A stretch of DNA of 64,000 nt from Bradyrhizobium canariense (GTDB taxonomy: Bacteria > Pseudomonadota > Alphaproteobacteria > Rhizobiales > Xanthobacteraceae), in NCBI RefSeq assembly GCF_900105125.1, contig NZ_LT629750.1, positions 3,410,001-3,474,000 of the forward strand, written 5' to 3'. A program made the translations under genes and the position numbers. Under the pieces are notes generated by a model. It was given only the letters and a program-made list of their open reading frames with translations. It had not been told where the DNA came from and searched no databases. Positions 16,510 through 24,721 of this stretch are shown one piece after another; the stretch's first letter is position 1; each line of letters starts with the position of its first letter.

Positions 16510-16582
16510 CCGCCGACAAACCAGCAGCGTGTTCCTTCAAAATCTTGATGATCTGCCCCTCAGTGAACCTGCTCTTGCGCAT
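16510..16582 (-). mobile_element. IS3-family orfA 5' fragment
   Basis: After a GAGGAGG ribosome-binding site the minus strand reads MRKSRFTEGQIIKILKEHAA, the invariant N-terminus of an IS3-group OrfA, for about 24 codons and then loses similarity where the bioD fragment begins. Only the first tenth or so of the insertion sequence remains. Confidence 0.65.
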
Positions 16583-16613
16583 CGCCCACCTCCTCGATGG
16601 AGAACAGACCCTA

Positions 16614-17660
16614 GAGCGGTTCACAGATTAATTGAATCGGGAGGGATTCCGTTGTCGAGCGGATTGTGATTCAAGATGCGGGCTGGATTGGAGGCCAGCA
16701 TCGGATGGTCAAACCGCTCTCCAATGATCTGCGCAAGCGCGTCGTAGCGGCGGTGGCGAAGGGCGAGAGCAGCCGCGCGGTGGCCTCGCGTTTCGGCGTG
16801 GCCGTGTCTTCAGTGGTCAAGTGGTCGCAGCGTTACCGGGCGACCGGCTCGGTGAAGCCCGGCCAGATGGGTGGTCACCGCAAGCGGGGCTTGGAGCCGC
16901 ACGGCGACTTCATCAGAGAGCGCATCAGGCAAACGCCGCATCTGACCCTGCACCGGCTGAAGGACGAACTGGCTGCGCGCGGGGTCCATGTCTCGCATAA
17001 CGCGGTGTGGCTGTTCATGCGCCGCGAGGGGCTGCGATTCAAAAAAAACGCTGTTCGCACTTGAGCAAGGCCGTTCCGACGTCGCACGCCGTCGGCAACG
17101 CTGGCGATCGTGGCAGGCCCGCCTTGATCCTTCCCGCCTCGTCTTCATCGATGAGACCTGGATCAAGACCAATATGGCTCCGCTGCGGGGATGGGGCACA
17201 AGAGGCGAACGGATACGAGGCTTTGCGCCGCATGGCCGCTGGCGCACGCTGACCTTCCTCGGCGCGCTGCGCTGCGACAGCTTCACCGCGCCTTGCCTGT
17301 TCGATGGACCGATCAACGGCGAATGCTTCCGCGCTTATGTCGAGCAGATCCTTCTGCCTTCGCTCAAGCCTGGCGACATCGTCGTTATGGACAATCTCGG
17401 CAGTCACAAAGCGGCCGCGCTGCGCCGTCTCATCAAGGCCGCCGGCGCACGGCTCTGGTATTTGCCGCCTTATTCGCCCGACCTCAATCCGATCGAGCAG
17501 ACCTTTGCAAAGATCAAGCACTGGATGCGATCCGCCCAGAAACGCACCATCGACGACGTCTGCCAGCACATCGCCAGCCTCGTCACAACCATATCCCCTG
17601 CCGAATGCAGCAACTACTTCGTAAACGCAGGTTACGCTTCCATCAAAACGTGAAACGCTC
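16614..17660 (+). mobile_element. IS630-family insertion sequence (about 1.05 kb)
   Basis: The ends carry inverted repeats: GAGCGGTTCAC on the left, and the complement of GTGAAACGCTC on the right, one mismatch in eleven. Both ends abut TA (16612-16613 and 17661-17662), matching the TA target duplication of IS630/Tc1 elements. One transposase gene, split by a frameshift, fills it. It separates the IS3/bioD/dinB debris from an SDR fragment. Confidence 0.85.
16705..17653 (+). CDS. IS630-family transposase, two overlapping frames
   Basis: Frame 1 (16705-17064) encodes the helix-turn-helix half (LRKRVVAAVAKGESSRAVASRFGV). The second frame, open to 17653, encodes the DDE half: FIDETWIKTN, VVMDNLGSHKAAALR and YLPPYSPDLNPIEQTFAKIK. 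The frames meet at a run of eight A (17041-17048). Losing one A would give a continuous GLRFKKTLFALEQGRSD. This is either slippage on the A-run, which is known in IS630 elements, or an inactivating insertion. Confidence 0.8.
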
Positions 17661-17663
17661 TAG

Positions 17664-17970
17664 CGCATGCGACGGGTGGCAGGCTGTCCGCCTATGCAGC
17701 CACCGAGGCGCGACCGATACGCTCGTCGAGCACTTGGCTTCGGCCTTGGGCGGCCGTGGCATTCGTGTCAACGGCGTCGCGCCAGGCGTGGTTGACACCG
17801 ACACGTCCAACTCGGAGCGATGCCGGTCGTGAGTTCACGTTGGGCATGCAGGCGCTCAACGCATCGCCGAGCCTGATGATATAGCCGCCGCCATCGCATT
17901 TCTCGCCTGAGACGAGGCTCGGTGGATCACCGGCAACACGTTGCGCGTCGATGGCGGCTCGAAGCTCTGA
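17664..17970 (+). pseudogene. Short-chain dehydrogenase/reductase, 3' fragment
   Basis: Starting at the IS630 right end, the reading frames give YAATEGATDTLVEHLA, RGIRVNGVAPGVVDTD, then after a frameshift RIAEPDDIAAAIAFLA, an in-frame TGA, and DEARWITGNTLRVDGGSKL with a stop. These are the C-terminal half of an SDR (after the catalytic YxxxK region, itself degraded to YAATEG). The 5' half is absent. Confidence 0.65.
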
Positions 17971-18033
17971 GTTCTGCTTTCAAACGGTCGGTTCTCGCTG
18001 TCCGACGGGACAGACGAAAGGCAGGAGGTCGGC

Positions 18034-18555
18034 CTACGTCTCCACCAGCCTGCCGCCCTCAACGATGATCTGCCTGAGCAGTCGCGTCAGGATCAGCATA
18101 TCGCTCCGTGACATGTTGGCAAATAGCCGGTCGTTCACCGCACGGAGCGAGGGCGCCATATCCTGGATTAGCTTCGCGCCCCTTTCCGTTAGCGCGATTT
18201 TTATGGCGCGAGCGTCGTCGGGATCGGGAAGTTTTGTGAGAAGCCGCGCCTTTACCAGCTTGCCCACATCAGCCGTAACATTGGACGCCGACACGTGGAG
18301 GTGATCGGCGAGGCGCCGGATGCTGGGGCTGGAATTGAGTTTCGCGACGGCCATCATCACGGCTAGCTCGGTGGATGAAAGTCCGAATGGCTTTGCCGTC
18401 GAGCGGCGCAATGTCTGCATCGTCGCTGCGGCGGCGAAGATGTCGGACATGAAATCGCGGAACGCGCGCTCGTCGCCTTCCGTGGCTAACGCCCTGATTC
18501 CGACCGAGCGGGCGTCGACGCTCAGTTTGCGTGCAACCTTCTTTGTTTTCGACAT
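18034..18555 (-). CDS. MarR-family regulator at the end of the Mo-oxidoreductase operon
   Basis: About 173 residues from MSKTKKVARK. The winged helix is seen in FGLSSTELAVMMAVAK, RRLADHLHVSASNVTADVGKLVKARLL and the wing PDPDDARAIKIAL. It lies 26 bp after the reductase gene on the same strand, as the last gene of the ten-gene run that starts at 26917. It is the natural candidate to bind the operator-like sites at 26957 and 29189, which is inference. Confidence 0.85.
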   Translation of the reverse strand: MSKTKKVARKLSVDARSVGIRALATEGDERAFRDFMSDIFAAAATMQTLRRSTAKPFGLSSTELAVMMAVAKLNSSPSIRRLADHLHVSASNVTADVGKLVKARLLTKLPDPDDARAIKIALTERGAKLIQDMAPSLRAVNDRLFANMSRSDMLILTRLLRQIIVEGGRLVET

Positions 18556-18581
18556 TTCTCGATCTGTCTCACCAATCGAGA

Positions 18582-19355
18582 TCACTTGTCCACGAAGGCG
18601 CGCTCGATTACGAATTGACCCGGGCGACTGGAATTGCCTTCCCGAAAACCCCATTCATCCATGATTTGACAGAAATCGGCAAGCATTAGCGGGCTGCCAC
18701 ACACCATAAATCGGTCGTCCTCAAGACGTGGCGGCGGCATCGCGATGGTCTGAAACAAGCTGCCATCGCGCATCCGGTCCGTGACCCGCCCCATATGGTC
18801 GAAGGGCTCGCGCGATACCATCGGCAGATAGATCAGTTTCTGCGCGATAACATCTCCGATCCACTCGTCAGCCCGCAAATCTGAGGTCAGAAGATCGCGA
18901 TAAGCCAGTTCGTCGACCGTGCGGCAATTGTGAATTAATACAATGTGCTCGTGCTGATCATACACCTCAGGATCGCGAATGATGCTCATGAAGGGCGCAA
19001 GACCCGTCCCGGTGGACACCAAATAGAGCCTTCGCCCGGGGATCAGGTTCGACGTCAGCAACGTACCTGACGATTTGGCACCGAGCAGCAACCCATCCCC
19101 CGGCTGGATCAGCTTCAGCCGCGAGGTCAGCGGTCCATCGGGCACCTTGATGCTGAGGAATTCCAGCGTTTCGGCGTAACTGGGGCTCACCATACTGTAA
19201 GCGCGCATGATTTGCGCGTCGCCGGTGCGTAGTCCGATCATCGCAAACTGTCCGCTGACAAACCGGAAGCCGGGATCGCGCGTCGCGGTGAAGGAAAACA
19301 GCCGTTCGGTCCAGTGATAGACACTGAGTATCTTGCATTCTCTGATGTTTGACAT
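18582..19355 (-). CDS. fpr: Ferredoxin-NADP(+) reductase
   Basis: A 257-residue FAD enzyme of the bacterial Fpr subclass. The FAD motif RAYSMVSP, the phosphate-binding PDGPLTSRL region, the NADP-binding YLVSTGTGLAPFMSIIRD and the C-terminal MVCGSPLML and GQFVIERAFVDK are all present. It passes electrons between NADPH and ferredoxin in the cytoplasm. Placement 18 bp after a 7Fe ferredoxin gene makes that ferredoxin the probable partner and the Mo enzyme of the same operon the probable end user. Confidence 0.92.
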   Translation of the reverse strand: MSNIRECKILSVYHWTERLFSFTATRDPGFRFVSGQFAMIGLRTGDAQIMRAYSMVSPSYAETLEFLSIKVPDGPLTSRLKLIQPGDGLLLGAKSSGTLLTSNLIPGRRLYLVSTGTGLAPFMSIIRDPEVYDQHEHIVLIHNCRTVDELAYRDLLTSDLRADEWIGDVIAQKLIYLPMVSREPFDHMGRVTDRMRDGSLFQTIAMPPPRLEDDRFMVCGSPLMLADFCQIMDEWGFREGNSSRPGQFVIERAFVDK

Positions 19356-19373
19356 GCTCGTTCCGTCAACTTC

Positions 19374-19703
19374 TCAACCGATCTGAGGCTTTAGATATTT
19401 CTCGAACTTGTCCGGCTGCCTGGCGAACAATTCGGCCTGCGGCATCGGCTCGGACTTGACCGTCACCGCGGGCCATTCGCCGGATAGCCGTGCGTTGAGG
19501 TCCTTCCACCTGGCGCCGTCGGGATGCGTATCGGGCTTGATAGCCTCTACCGGACATGCCGGCTCGCAGACCGCACAGTCGATGCAGATCTCCGGATCGA
19601 TCACCAGCATCTCGGCACCTTCGCGGAAGCAATCGACCGGGCAGACTGTAACGCAATCGGTGTATTTGCAGCGGATGCATTGTTCGGTGACGACGTAGGT
19701 CAT
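19374..19703 (-). CDS. fdxA: 7Fe-type ferredoxin (FdxA-like)
   Basis: A 109-residue ferredoxin beginning MTYVVTEQCIRCKYTDCVTVCPVDCF, with the second cluster in CIDCAVCEPACPVEAI. The cysteine spacing is that of [3Fe-4S][4Fe-4S] FdxA proteins, and the ~45-residue C-terminal extension is usual for them. The gene is eight bases downstream of the ridA-like stop and just upstream of fpr. Confidence 0.92.
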   Translation of the reverse strand: MTYVVTEQCIRCKYTDCVTVCPVDCFREGAEMLVIDPEICIDCAVCEPACPVEAIKPDTHPDGARWKDLNARLSGEWPAVTVKSEPMPQAELFARQPDKFEKYLKPQIG

Positions 19704-19710
19704 GCGCGCC

Positions 19711-20103
19711 TCAGCTCAATGCCGTGCATTCGATCTCGACATCGAACGGTGCGGGCCAGGAGCCAACGACAACGAAGGTTCGCGCCGGCGGCGCGCCCGG
19801 AAAGAATTTTCCGTAGATTTCGTTGATCGTTGTGAAATAGGCGGCATTGGTCACATAGACCGTGCAGCGCACGACTTTATCGAATGACGAGCCTGCGGCC
19901 TTGAGGCAAAGCCCGATGTTCTCCATCACGCGCCGCGTTTGAGCCGCGACGTCCTGAACGGAGAAGGTTCCCGTGTCGGGGTCCAGTGGCGGGATACCCG
20001 AGACGAATACCAGCCCATTGGCCTTGACCACGAACGACACCGGCGTGGTCGATGATTTGCTCCATCCCGAGAATTCCGGGACGTCAACGATCTGCTTTTC
20101 CAT
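19711..20103 (-). CDS. RidA/YjgF-family enamine/imine deaminase
   Basis: A 130-residue RidA-fold protein. Conserved features are FVSGIPPLDPDTG, the arginine in VVRCTVYVTNAAYF and the C-terminal PARTFVVVGSWPAPFDVEIECTA. Housekeeping RidA hydrolyses reactive enamines. Paralogues in catabolic operons often deaminate ring-cleavage products such as 2-aminomuconate. Position between livF and fdxA favours a pathway-specific role, possibly on an amino- or N-heteroaromatic intermediate (inference). Confidence 0.85.
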   Translation of the reverse strand: MEKQIVDVPEFSGWSKSSTTPVSFVVKANGLVFVSGIPPLDPDTGTFSVQDVAAQTRRVMENIGLCLKAAGSSFDKVVRCTVYVTNAAYFTTINEIYGKFFPGAPPARTFVVVGSWPAPFDVEIECTALS

Positions 20104-20115
20104 TTTTCTTTCTCT

Positions 20116-20817
20116 CTAGTGAATCAAACCGAGCGTTTCAGCGATGGCGCCGGACGATGACAATTCGTCAAATCTGCCGGAATGAACGATCCGTCCCTTT
20201 TCCATGAGATGGATCCGATCGCAGACAGCCTCGCCAAGCAGTAGACTTTGTTCGACCAGCAGCACGCCATAACCCGCCGATGCCAGCCGCTTCGTGACTT
20301 CCGCGATGCGCTCGACCATCGCAGGCATCAGTCCTTCGGTCGGCTCGTCCATCATCAGGAACCGGCAATTCGTCGCCAGACTCCGCATCAGCGAAACCAG
20401 CTGCTGCTGGCCGCCGCTCAACCGACCCGCCGGTCGTGACAGCAGGTCCTTCAGTTCGGGCACCATGCCGACGATCTCGTCGAGATCGCGCGCCTTTGGC
20501 ACCGAATAAGCCGCAACCCTGTAATTCTCCTCGACCGTCAGGTCGCGAAACACCCGCACGCCCTGAGGCATATAACCGAGACCGCTGCGCGCACGATGGT
20601 CGGCGGGGATCCCGCTAAAATCCTCGCCGTCGAGAAAGATTCCGCCGATGACCCTGGGCCCAAGGCCCATGGCCGACTGCAATAGCGTGGTCTTGCCAAC
20701 GCCGTTTCGTCCGAACAGACCAACGACGCAACCGGATTCAACCGTGATCGACACGCCCTGAAGGACATGCGCCTTTCCGTAATAGGCGTGCAGGTCAGTG
20801 AGCGAAAGCGCTGCCAA
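20116..20817 (-). CDS. livF: Branched-chain/aromatic ABC importer ATPase LivF
   Basis: A 233-residue ABC ATPase. Walker A is FGRNGVGKTTLLQS, the signature is RLSGGQQQLVSL, Walker B is FLMMDEPTEGLMP, and the H-loop segment is replaced by VLLVEQSLL, as in LivF proteins. The start overlaps the livG 3' end by 23 bases. It energises the importer with LivG. Confidence 0.92.
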   Translation of the reverse strand: MAALSLTDLHAYYGKAHVLQGVSITVESGCVVGLFGRNGVGKTTLLQSAMGLGPRVIGGIFLDGEDFSGIPADHRARSGLGYMPQGVRVFRDLTVEENYRVAAYSVPKARDLDEIVGMVPELKDLLSRPAGRLSGGQQQLVSLMRSLATNCRFLMMDEPTEGLMPAMVERIAEVTKRLASAGYGVLLVEQSLLLGEAVCDRIHLMEKGRIVHSGRFDELSSSGAIAETLGLIH

Positions 20818-21556
20818 GATAGGCCTCCTGCACCTTCGCGTTGTTCCTGATGCTGTCCGGCCCGCCTTCCGCCAGCACGGCGCCGTTGGCCAGGACCGTG
20901 ATCGTGTCAGCGGTTCCCATGACGACCTTCATGTCGTGCTCGACAAGCATGATGGCGCAGCTCGATCTTAACCTGGTATTGATGAGCTCGATGAATTGTT
21001 GCGTCTCCGCGGGACTCATTCCCGCGGTCGGCTCGTCCAGCAGCATCAGCCGCGGCCTCAGCGAGGCCGTCACCGCCAGCTCGACCAGCCGCTGATCGCC
21101 GTGGGAGATTTCGGCGACCTGCCTGCCTGCAAGACGCGTGAGATTGAACAGCTCAAGCATCCTGTCACGATATTCTCTTGGCGAAATGGCATCTGTCATT
21201 CTCGCCTTCGAGAATTTCGACGCCGCCCGACAGGCCACCACGATGTTCTCGGCGACGGTGAGCGACGGATAAAGGCTCGCGATCTGGTACGTCCTGGCCA
21301 TCCCTTCCCGGACGATGCTATGCGGCGCCGCGCGGGAAATATCCCTTCCGGCAAGCGACACACGGCCCGACGTCGGCGCATAGATGCCGGTAACGACATT
21401 GATGAAGGTCGTTTTACCCGCACCATTCGGCCCGATCACGGCTCGCACCTCGTTGGCTCCGATCGACGTCGTGACGCCTCTCAGAACTTCATGGTTGCCG
21501 AAGCTCTTCCTGACGTCACGCACCGTGAGCAATACCGATGCCGAGGTGTCGCTCAT
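20795..21556 (-). CDS. livG: Branched-chain/aromatic ABC importer ATPase LivG
   Basis: A 253-residue ABC ATPase with Walker A IGPNGAGKTTFINV, the Liv-specific ARTYQIASLYPSLTVAENIVV block, a weakened signature EISHGDQRLVELA, Walker B LMLLDEPTAGMSP and VEHDMKVVMG. It starts within the stop of the binding-protein gene (ATGA). Confidence 0.92.
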   Translation of the reverse strand: MSDTSASVLLTVRDVRKSFGNHEVLRGVTTSIGANEVRAVIGPNGAGKTTFINVVTGIYAPTSGRVSLAGRDISRAAPHSIVREGMARTYQIASLYPSLTVAENIVVACRAASKFSKARMTDAISPREYRDRMLELFNLTRLAGRQVAEISHGDQRLVELAVTASLRPRLMLLDEPTAGMSPAETQQFIELINTRLRSSCAIMLVEHDMKVVMGTADTITVLANGAVLAEGGPDSIRNNAKVQEAYLGSAFAH

Positions 21557-22815
21557 CGCGTCATCGCAGCCGTCGGGCTGTACATGGTGTCGCCGGCGGC
21601 GATCTTGTTGACCACGCGCATGTGCCCGGACTGCACCTGCAGGATATAGACGTCCGCGAAGGCCTGTTGATCCGCAGAGCGAACCGTCAGATTGGGACGA
21701 AGGAACATTTCACCGGTCGGCATCGCCGGATTCGCCACGGTCCAATTGGAGAGCTTGATGCCGTCGGCACGCGAGGCCCAACCCGATCCTTCGATCGCGC
21801 GCTTCATGAAGGAGACGCATTCCCAGCAACTCACGGCGCTGGGCAACATCACGTAGTCGTCGCCCTCGACCGAGCGGCCGGTCGGGCCGATGCCGATTTC
21901 GGTGAATGCCGTCCGCGTCGCATCCGCGTTCGGATAATCGGACAGCTCCCACGGCACCTCGTCGAACGCGTAGAGCCCGTCGACCGATTTTCCCATCTTA
22001 AGAACGTCGAACAGGTTGGTCGTGCTGGAGACGGCGAATTTCGGCTTGGCGCCGACCCCGACCGTCACCAGCGCGGGATAGACGCGTACCGAGTCCGGTC
22101 CCCACAGCGCGGTCAGGATGCCATCGACCGAGCGATCCAGCTTCAGCAGAAATGGCAACGGATCGGACACATTCGGCGGCAGCGCGATCGATTGAACGAC
22201 CTCTCCTCCCACCGACTGCAGCGCTGCGGTGAACGCGTCGCGCTGGGAATGGCCGAACGCGATGTCGGAGAGCACGATGCTCCACTTCTTCCCGATCTTG
22301 TCGATCATCCATTTCTGCGAAGCCCGTGCGGCAATCGAGCTGTTGGCGACGAAACGGTACAGATAAGGATTGGCCGTCTCGGTCGTGATCGAATCGGTGC
22401 GCGACAGCGGCAGGTAGACCACGCTCGCGTCCTTGGCGATCGGGACGCTTGCGACGCCAATGCCGCCAGAGCCCGAACCGACGACGAAATCACAAGCGTC
22501 TTCCTGGATCAGTTGCTGCAGCCGCCGGATGCCAACATCGGTTTTGGTTTCGGTATCGACGCTGACCACCTTGATCGGTCGACCAGCTATTCCGCCTCGC
22601 TTGTTGTGCCAGTTGGCCGCGGCTACGACGGCGCGCTGCTCCCAAAGGCCATCATGCGCCAGGGCGCCAGTGAGATCGCCCTGAATGCCGAGCACGATCG
22701 GATTGCCGGAATCGGTGCCTCCAAAGGCACGGGAAGACAGGCTTGCCGCAAGGCCCATGCCCGCGGTGGCTTTGATGAAGGAGCGGCGTGACGTCCGAAA
22801 TTCACTTCTTTTCAT
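21553..22815 (-). CDS. Liv-type ABC substrate-binding protein, Tat-exported
   Basis: A 420-residue periplasmic type I binding protein. The N-terminus carries a twin-arginine signal (TSRRSFIKATAGMGLAASL). The mature part starts near PIVLGIQGDLTGALAHDGLW, the usual first strand and ligand loop, followed by GGIAGRPIKVVSVDTETK. It should deliver the substrate to LivHM. Tat export is common in these proteins in Bradyrhizobium. The ligand cannot be named; the surrounding catabolic genes favour an aromatic or heteroaromatic compound over amino acids. Confidence 0.85.
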   Translation of the reverse strand: MKRSEFRTSRRSFIKATAGMGLAASLSSRAFGGTDSGNPIVLGIQGDLTGALAHDGLWEQRAVVAAANWHNKRGGIAGRPIKVVSVDTETKTDVGIRRLQQLIQEDACDFVVGSGSGGIGVASVPIAKDASVVYLPLSRTDSITTETANPYLYRFVANSSIAARASQKWMIDKIGKKWSIVLSDIAFGHSQRDAFTAALQSVGGEVVQSIALPPNVSDPLPFLLKLDRSVDGILTALWGPDSVRVYPALVTVGVGAKPKFAVSSTTNLFDVLKMGKSVDGLYAFDEVPWELSDYPNADATRTAFTEIGIGPTGRSVEGDDYVMLPSAVSCWECVSFMKRAIEGSGWASRADGIKLSNWTVANPAMPTGEMFLRPNLTVRSADQQAFADVYILQVQSGHMRVVNKIAAGDTMYSPTAAMTR

Positions 22816-22818
22816 CTG

Positions 22819-23853
22819 CTACTCTCCTGGGGATAAGGCGACGACGTCATCGTTTGCTTGGAAGGATGCATGCGCATCGCCGGATTCGGCCGGATTAGTG
22901 CCCACATCGGCGAAACGATCGAACAGGCCAATGACGCCGCGCGGAAACAGCAGCGCTGTTCCGATCAGCAATGCGCCGACGAGCGCATCGACATACCGGA
23001 TGACGCCGGATGCGAGCTCGACGGTCGGGTAGATGACGATGATGCCGATCAGCGCCCCGAACGGAGAGCCGAGGCCGCCGACCGTCGCCCACAGCACGGC
23101 ATTAAGCGAAAGCAACGGATCGAACAACGCCGTCGAGACATGGCCGATTAGCATGCAATATGCCGCACCCCCGAAGCCGCTGATCGCAGCGGACACGGCA
23201 AAGACCACGATGCGTCTCAATTCGACGTTGAAGCCAAGCTGCGAGCTGCGGATCCCGTTCTCGCCGACCGCGCGCATCACGATCCCGAAAGGTGTCGCCC
23301 GCAGCAACAGATACGCCAGCAGATAGAGCGCCGCCGGAACCAGCACCAGATAATAGGTCTCGATGCTGACGCCGATCGACGCCGGCGCGCCGAACAGCGA
23401 AACCTTGTGCCTGAGTGTCAGGCCGTCCTCGCCACCGGTATAGTTCGTGAGCGAATTGGCCAGCAACAGGCTGATCGCGCCGATCGCCAGCGTGCCGACG
23501 ACCGCGGAATGAATGCCCTTCATGCGCACGACGAGGACCGCCGTCGGCATCCCCGCCGCCGAGCACACCAGCGCACTGCCAAGCAGAACCAAAATCAGTT
23601 CCGATGTCACGTACTGGCAAAGATAAAACGCGCAGTAGGCACCAAGGGCGAAGAAACTACCGGTGCAGAACGACAAGACGCGTCCGAAGCTGTGGCTCAT
23701 CTCCAGCGCCAGCGCGATGTAGAGAAACGCCAGCATCTGCGCGGTGACGAAGATGGCGTAGCGACTTGAAACCGCCGGCAGCAGCGCCAGCACGCCGAGA
23801 AGAAGGATGCCAACTCCGGTGCCGAGATGGCCGAGCAGAGGGTGCTTACGCAT
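22819..23853 (-). CDS. livM: Branched-chain/aromatic ABC importer permease LivM
   Basis: About 344 residues with roughly ten hydrophobic segments. The LivM signature region GKxx/GRVLSFCTGSFFALGAYCAFY and the EAA-type loop ENGIRSSQLGFNVELRRIVVFAVSA are present, with GLGSPFGALIG near the C-terminus. I prefer MRKHPLLG because GGAGGG stands seven bases ahead of it; this start overlaps livH by eight bases. An upstream ATG at 23874 is in frame. Confidence 0.88.
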   Translation of the reverse strand: MRKHPLLGHLGTGVGILLLGVLALLPAVSSRYAIFVTAQMLAFLYIALALEMSHSFGRVLSFCTGSFFALGAYCAFYLCQYVTSELILVLLGSALVCSAAGMPTAVLVVRMKGIHSAVVGTLAIGAISLLLANSLTNYTGGEDGLTLRHKVSLFGAPASIGVSIETYYLVLVPAALYLLAYLLLRATPFGIVMRAVGENGIRSSQLGFNVELRRIVVFAVSAAISGFGGAAYCMLIGHVSTALFDPLLSLNAVLWATVGGLGSPFGALIGIIVIYPTVELASGVIRYVDALVGALLIGTALLFPRGVIGLFDRFADVGTNPAESGDAHASFQANDDVVALSPGE

Positions 23854-24718
23854 GCCGCCCTCCGAAGATTCCATTTGGCCAGATCACCAGCAACGGCAGC
23901 AGCACGACCAGCGAGATCACCTCGGCTGCGGTCGGCTCCACAAAGGTAGCCGCGATGCCCCTCACCACGCCGAGCGCAATCGCCACGGTCACGGTGCCGA
24001 GCAGATTCTTGGCCCCACCGACGACGACCACGATGAAGCCGGTCCCCAGGATGGTAAGCCCCATCTGGAACTGCGCGCTTGCGATGGGCGTCACCAGCGC
24101 GCCGGCCAAAGCGGCGAGGAACGTGCCGAGGATGACCGTGATGCAGTTTACGCGCCGGGGCGAGACACCCGCGATCAATGACAAGTCGCGAGATTCCGGA
24201 ACCGCGCGCATCCAAAGGCCCTGACGTGTGAAGCGCAGGAAACAGAACACGCCCGCGATCGCGGCAATCGCAATGCCGGCGACCACCAGACGGTAGACGG
24301 GATAAAACGTGCCGAAGATCTCGATCGAGGCCGAGACCGGGTCGTCCACGGAAATCGACGCCGATCCGAAGAATGCAAGGGCGAAGCTGTCGATCAGCAG
24401 CAGCAACCCCGCGGTCGACAGCAGGCCGATCAACGGTTCGGCACCCACCACGCGGTCCAGCACCAGCCTGTCAACGACGATCCCGACGACCGTCACGATC
24501 GCGACCGACAGCACCACGCTCAGGATGAAATTCAAGCCATGCACGCTGACAAAGGTCGCGGTCAGCATCGCTCCCAGCATGTAGAACGAGCCGTGCGCGA
24601 CGTTCATCAGGTTCATCAGCCCGAAGGTCAGACTGAGGCCCAGCACGATCATCGCGAAGATCAGGCCCCAGACGACGCCGTTCATGCACTGGAAGATGAG
24701 GAGCGGAATCGTGTCCAT
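23846..24718 (-). CDS. livH: Branched-chain/aromatic ABC importer permease LivH
   Basis: A 290-residue inner-membrane protein with about eight helices. LMNVAHGSFYMLGAM near residues 36-50 and the cytoplasmic EAA-like loop RAVPESRDLSLIAGVSPRRVNCITVILGTFLAALAGAL are the LivH hallmarks. It begins only three bases after the Mo-oxidoreductase stop, so the importer and enzyme are cotranscribed. Confidence 0.9.
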   Translation of the reverse strand: MDTIPLLIFQCMNGVVWGLIFAMIVLGLSLTFGLMNLMNVAHGSFYMLGAMLTATFVSVHGLNFILSVVLSVAIVTVVGIVVDRLVLDRVVGAEPLIGLLSTAGLLLLIDSFALAFFGSASISVDDPVSASIEIFGTFYPVYRLVVAGIAIAAIAGVFCFLRFTRQGLWMRAVPESRDLSLIAGVSPRRVNCITVILGTFLAALAGALVTPIASAQFQMGLTILGTGFIVVVVGGAKNLLGTVTVAIALGVVRGIAATFVEPTAAEVISLVVLLPLLVIWPNGIFGGRHA

Positions 24719-24721
24719 GGC

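Noticed and set aside
21538..22791. 417-codon plus-strand frame opposite the Liv binding protein
   Set aside because: Antisense shadow; Arg/Asp/His-rich composition without recognisable domains.
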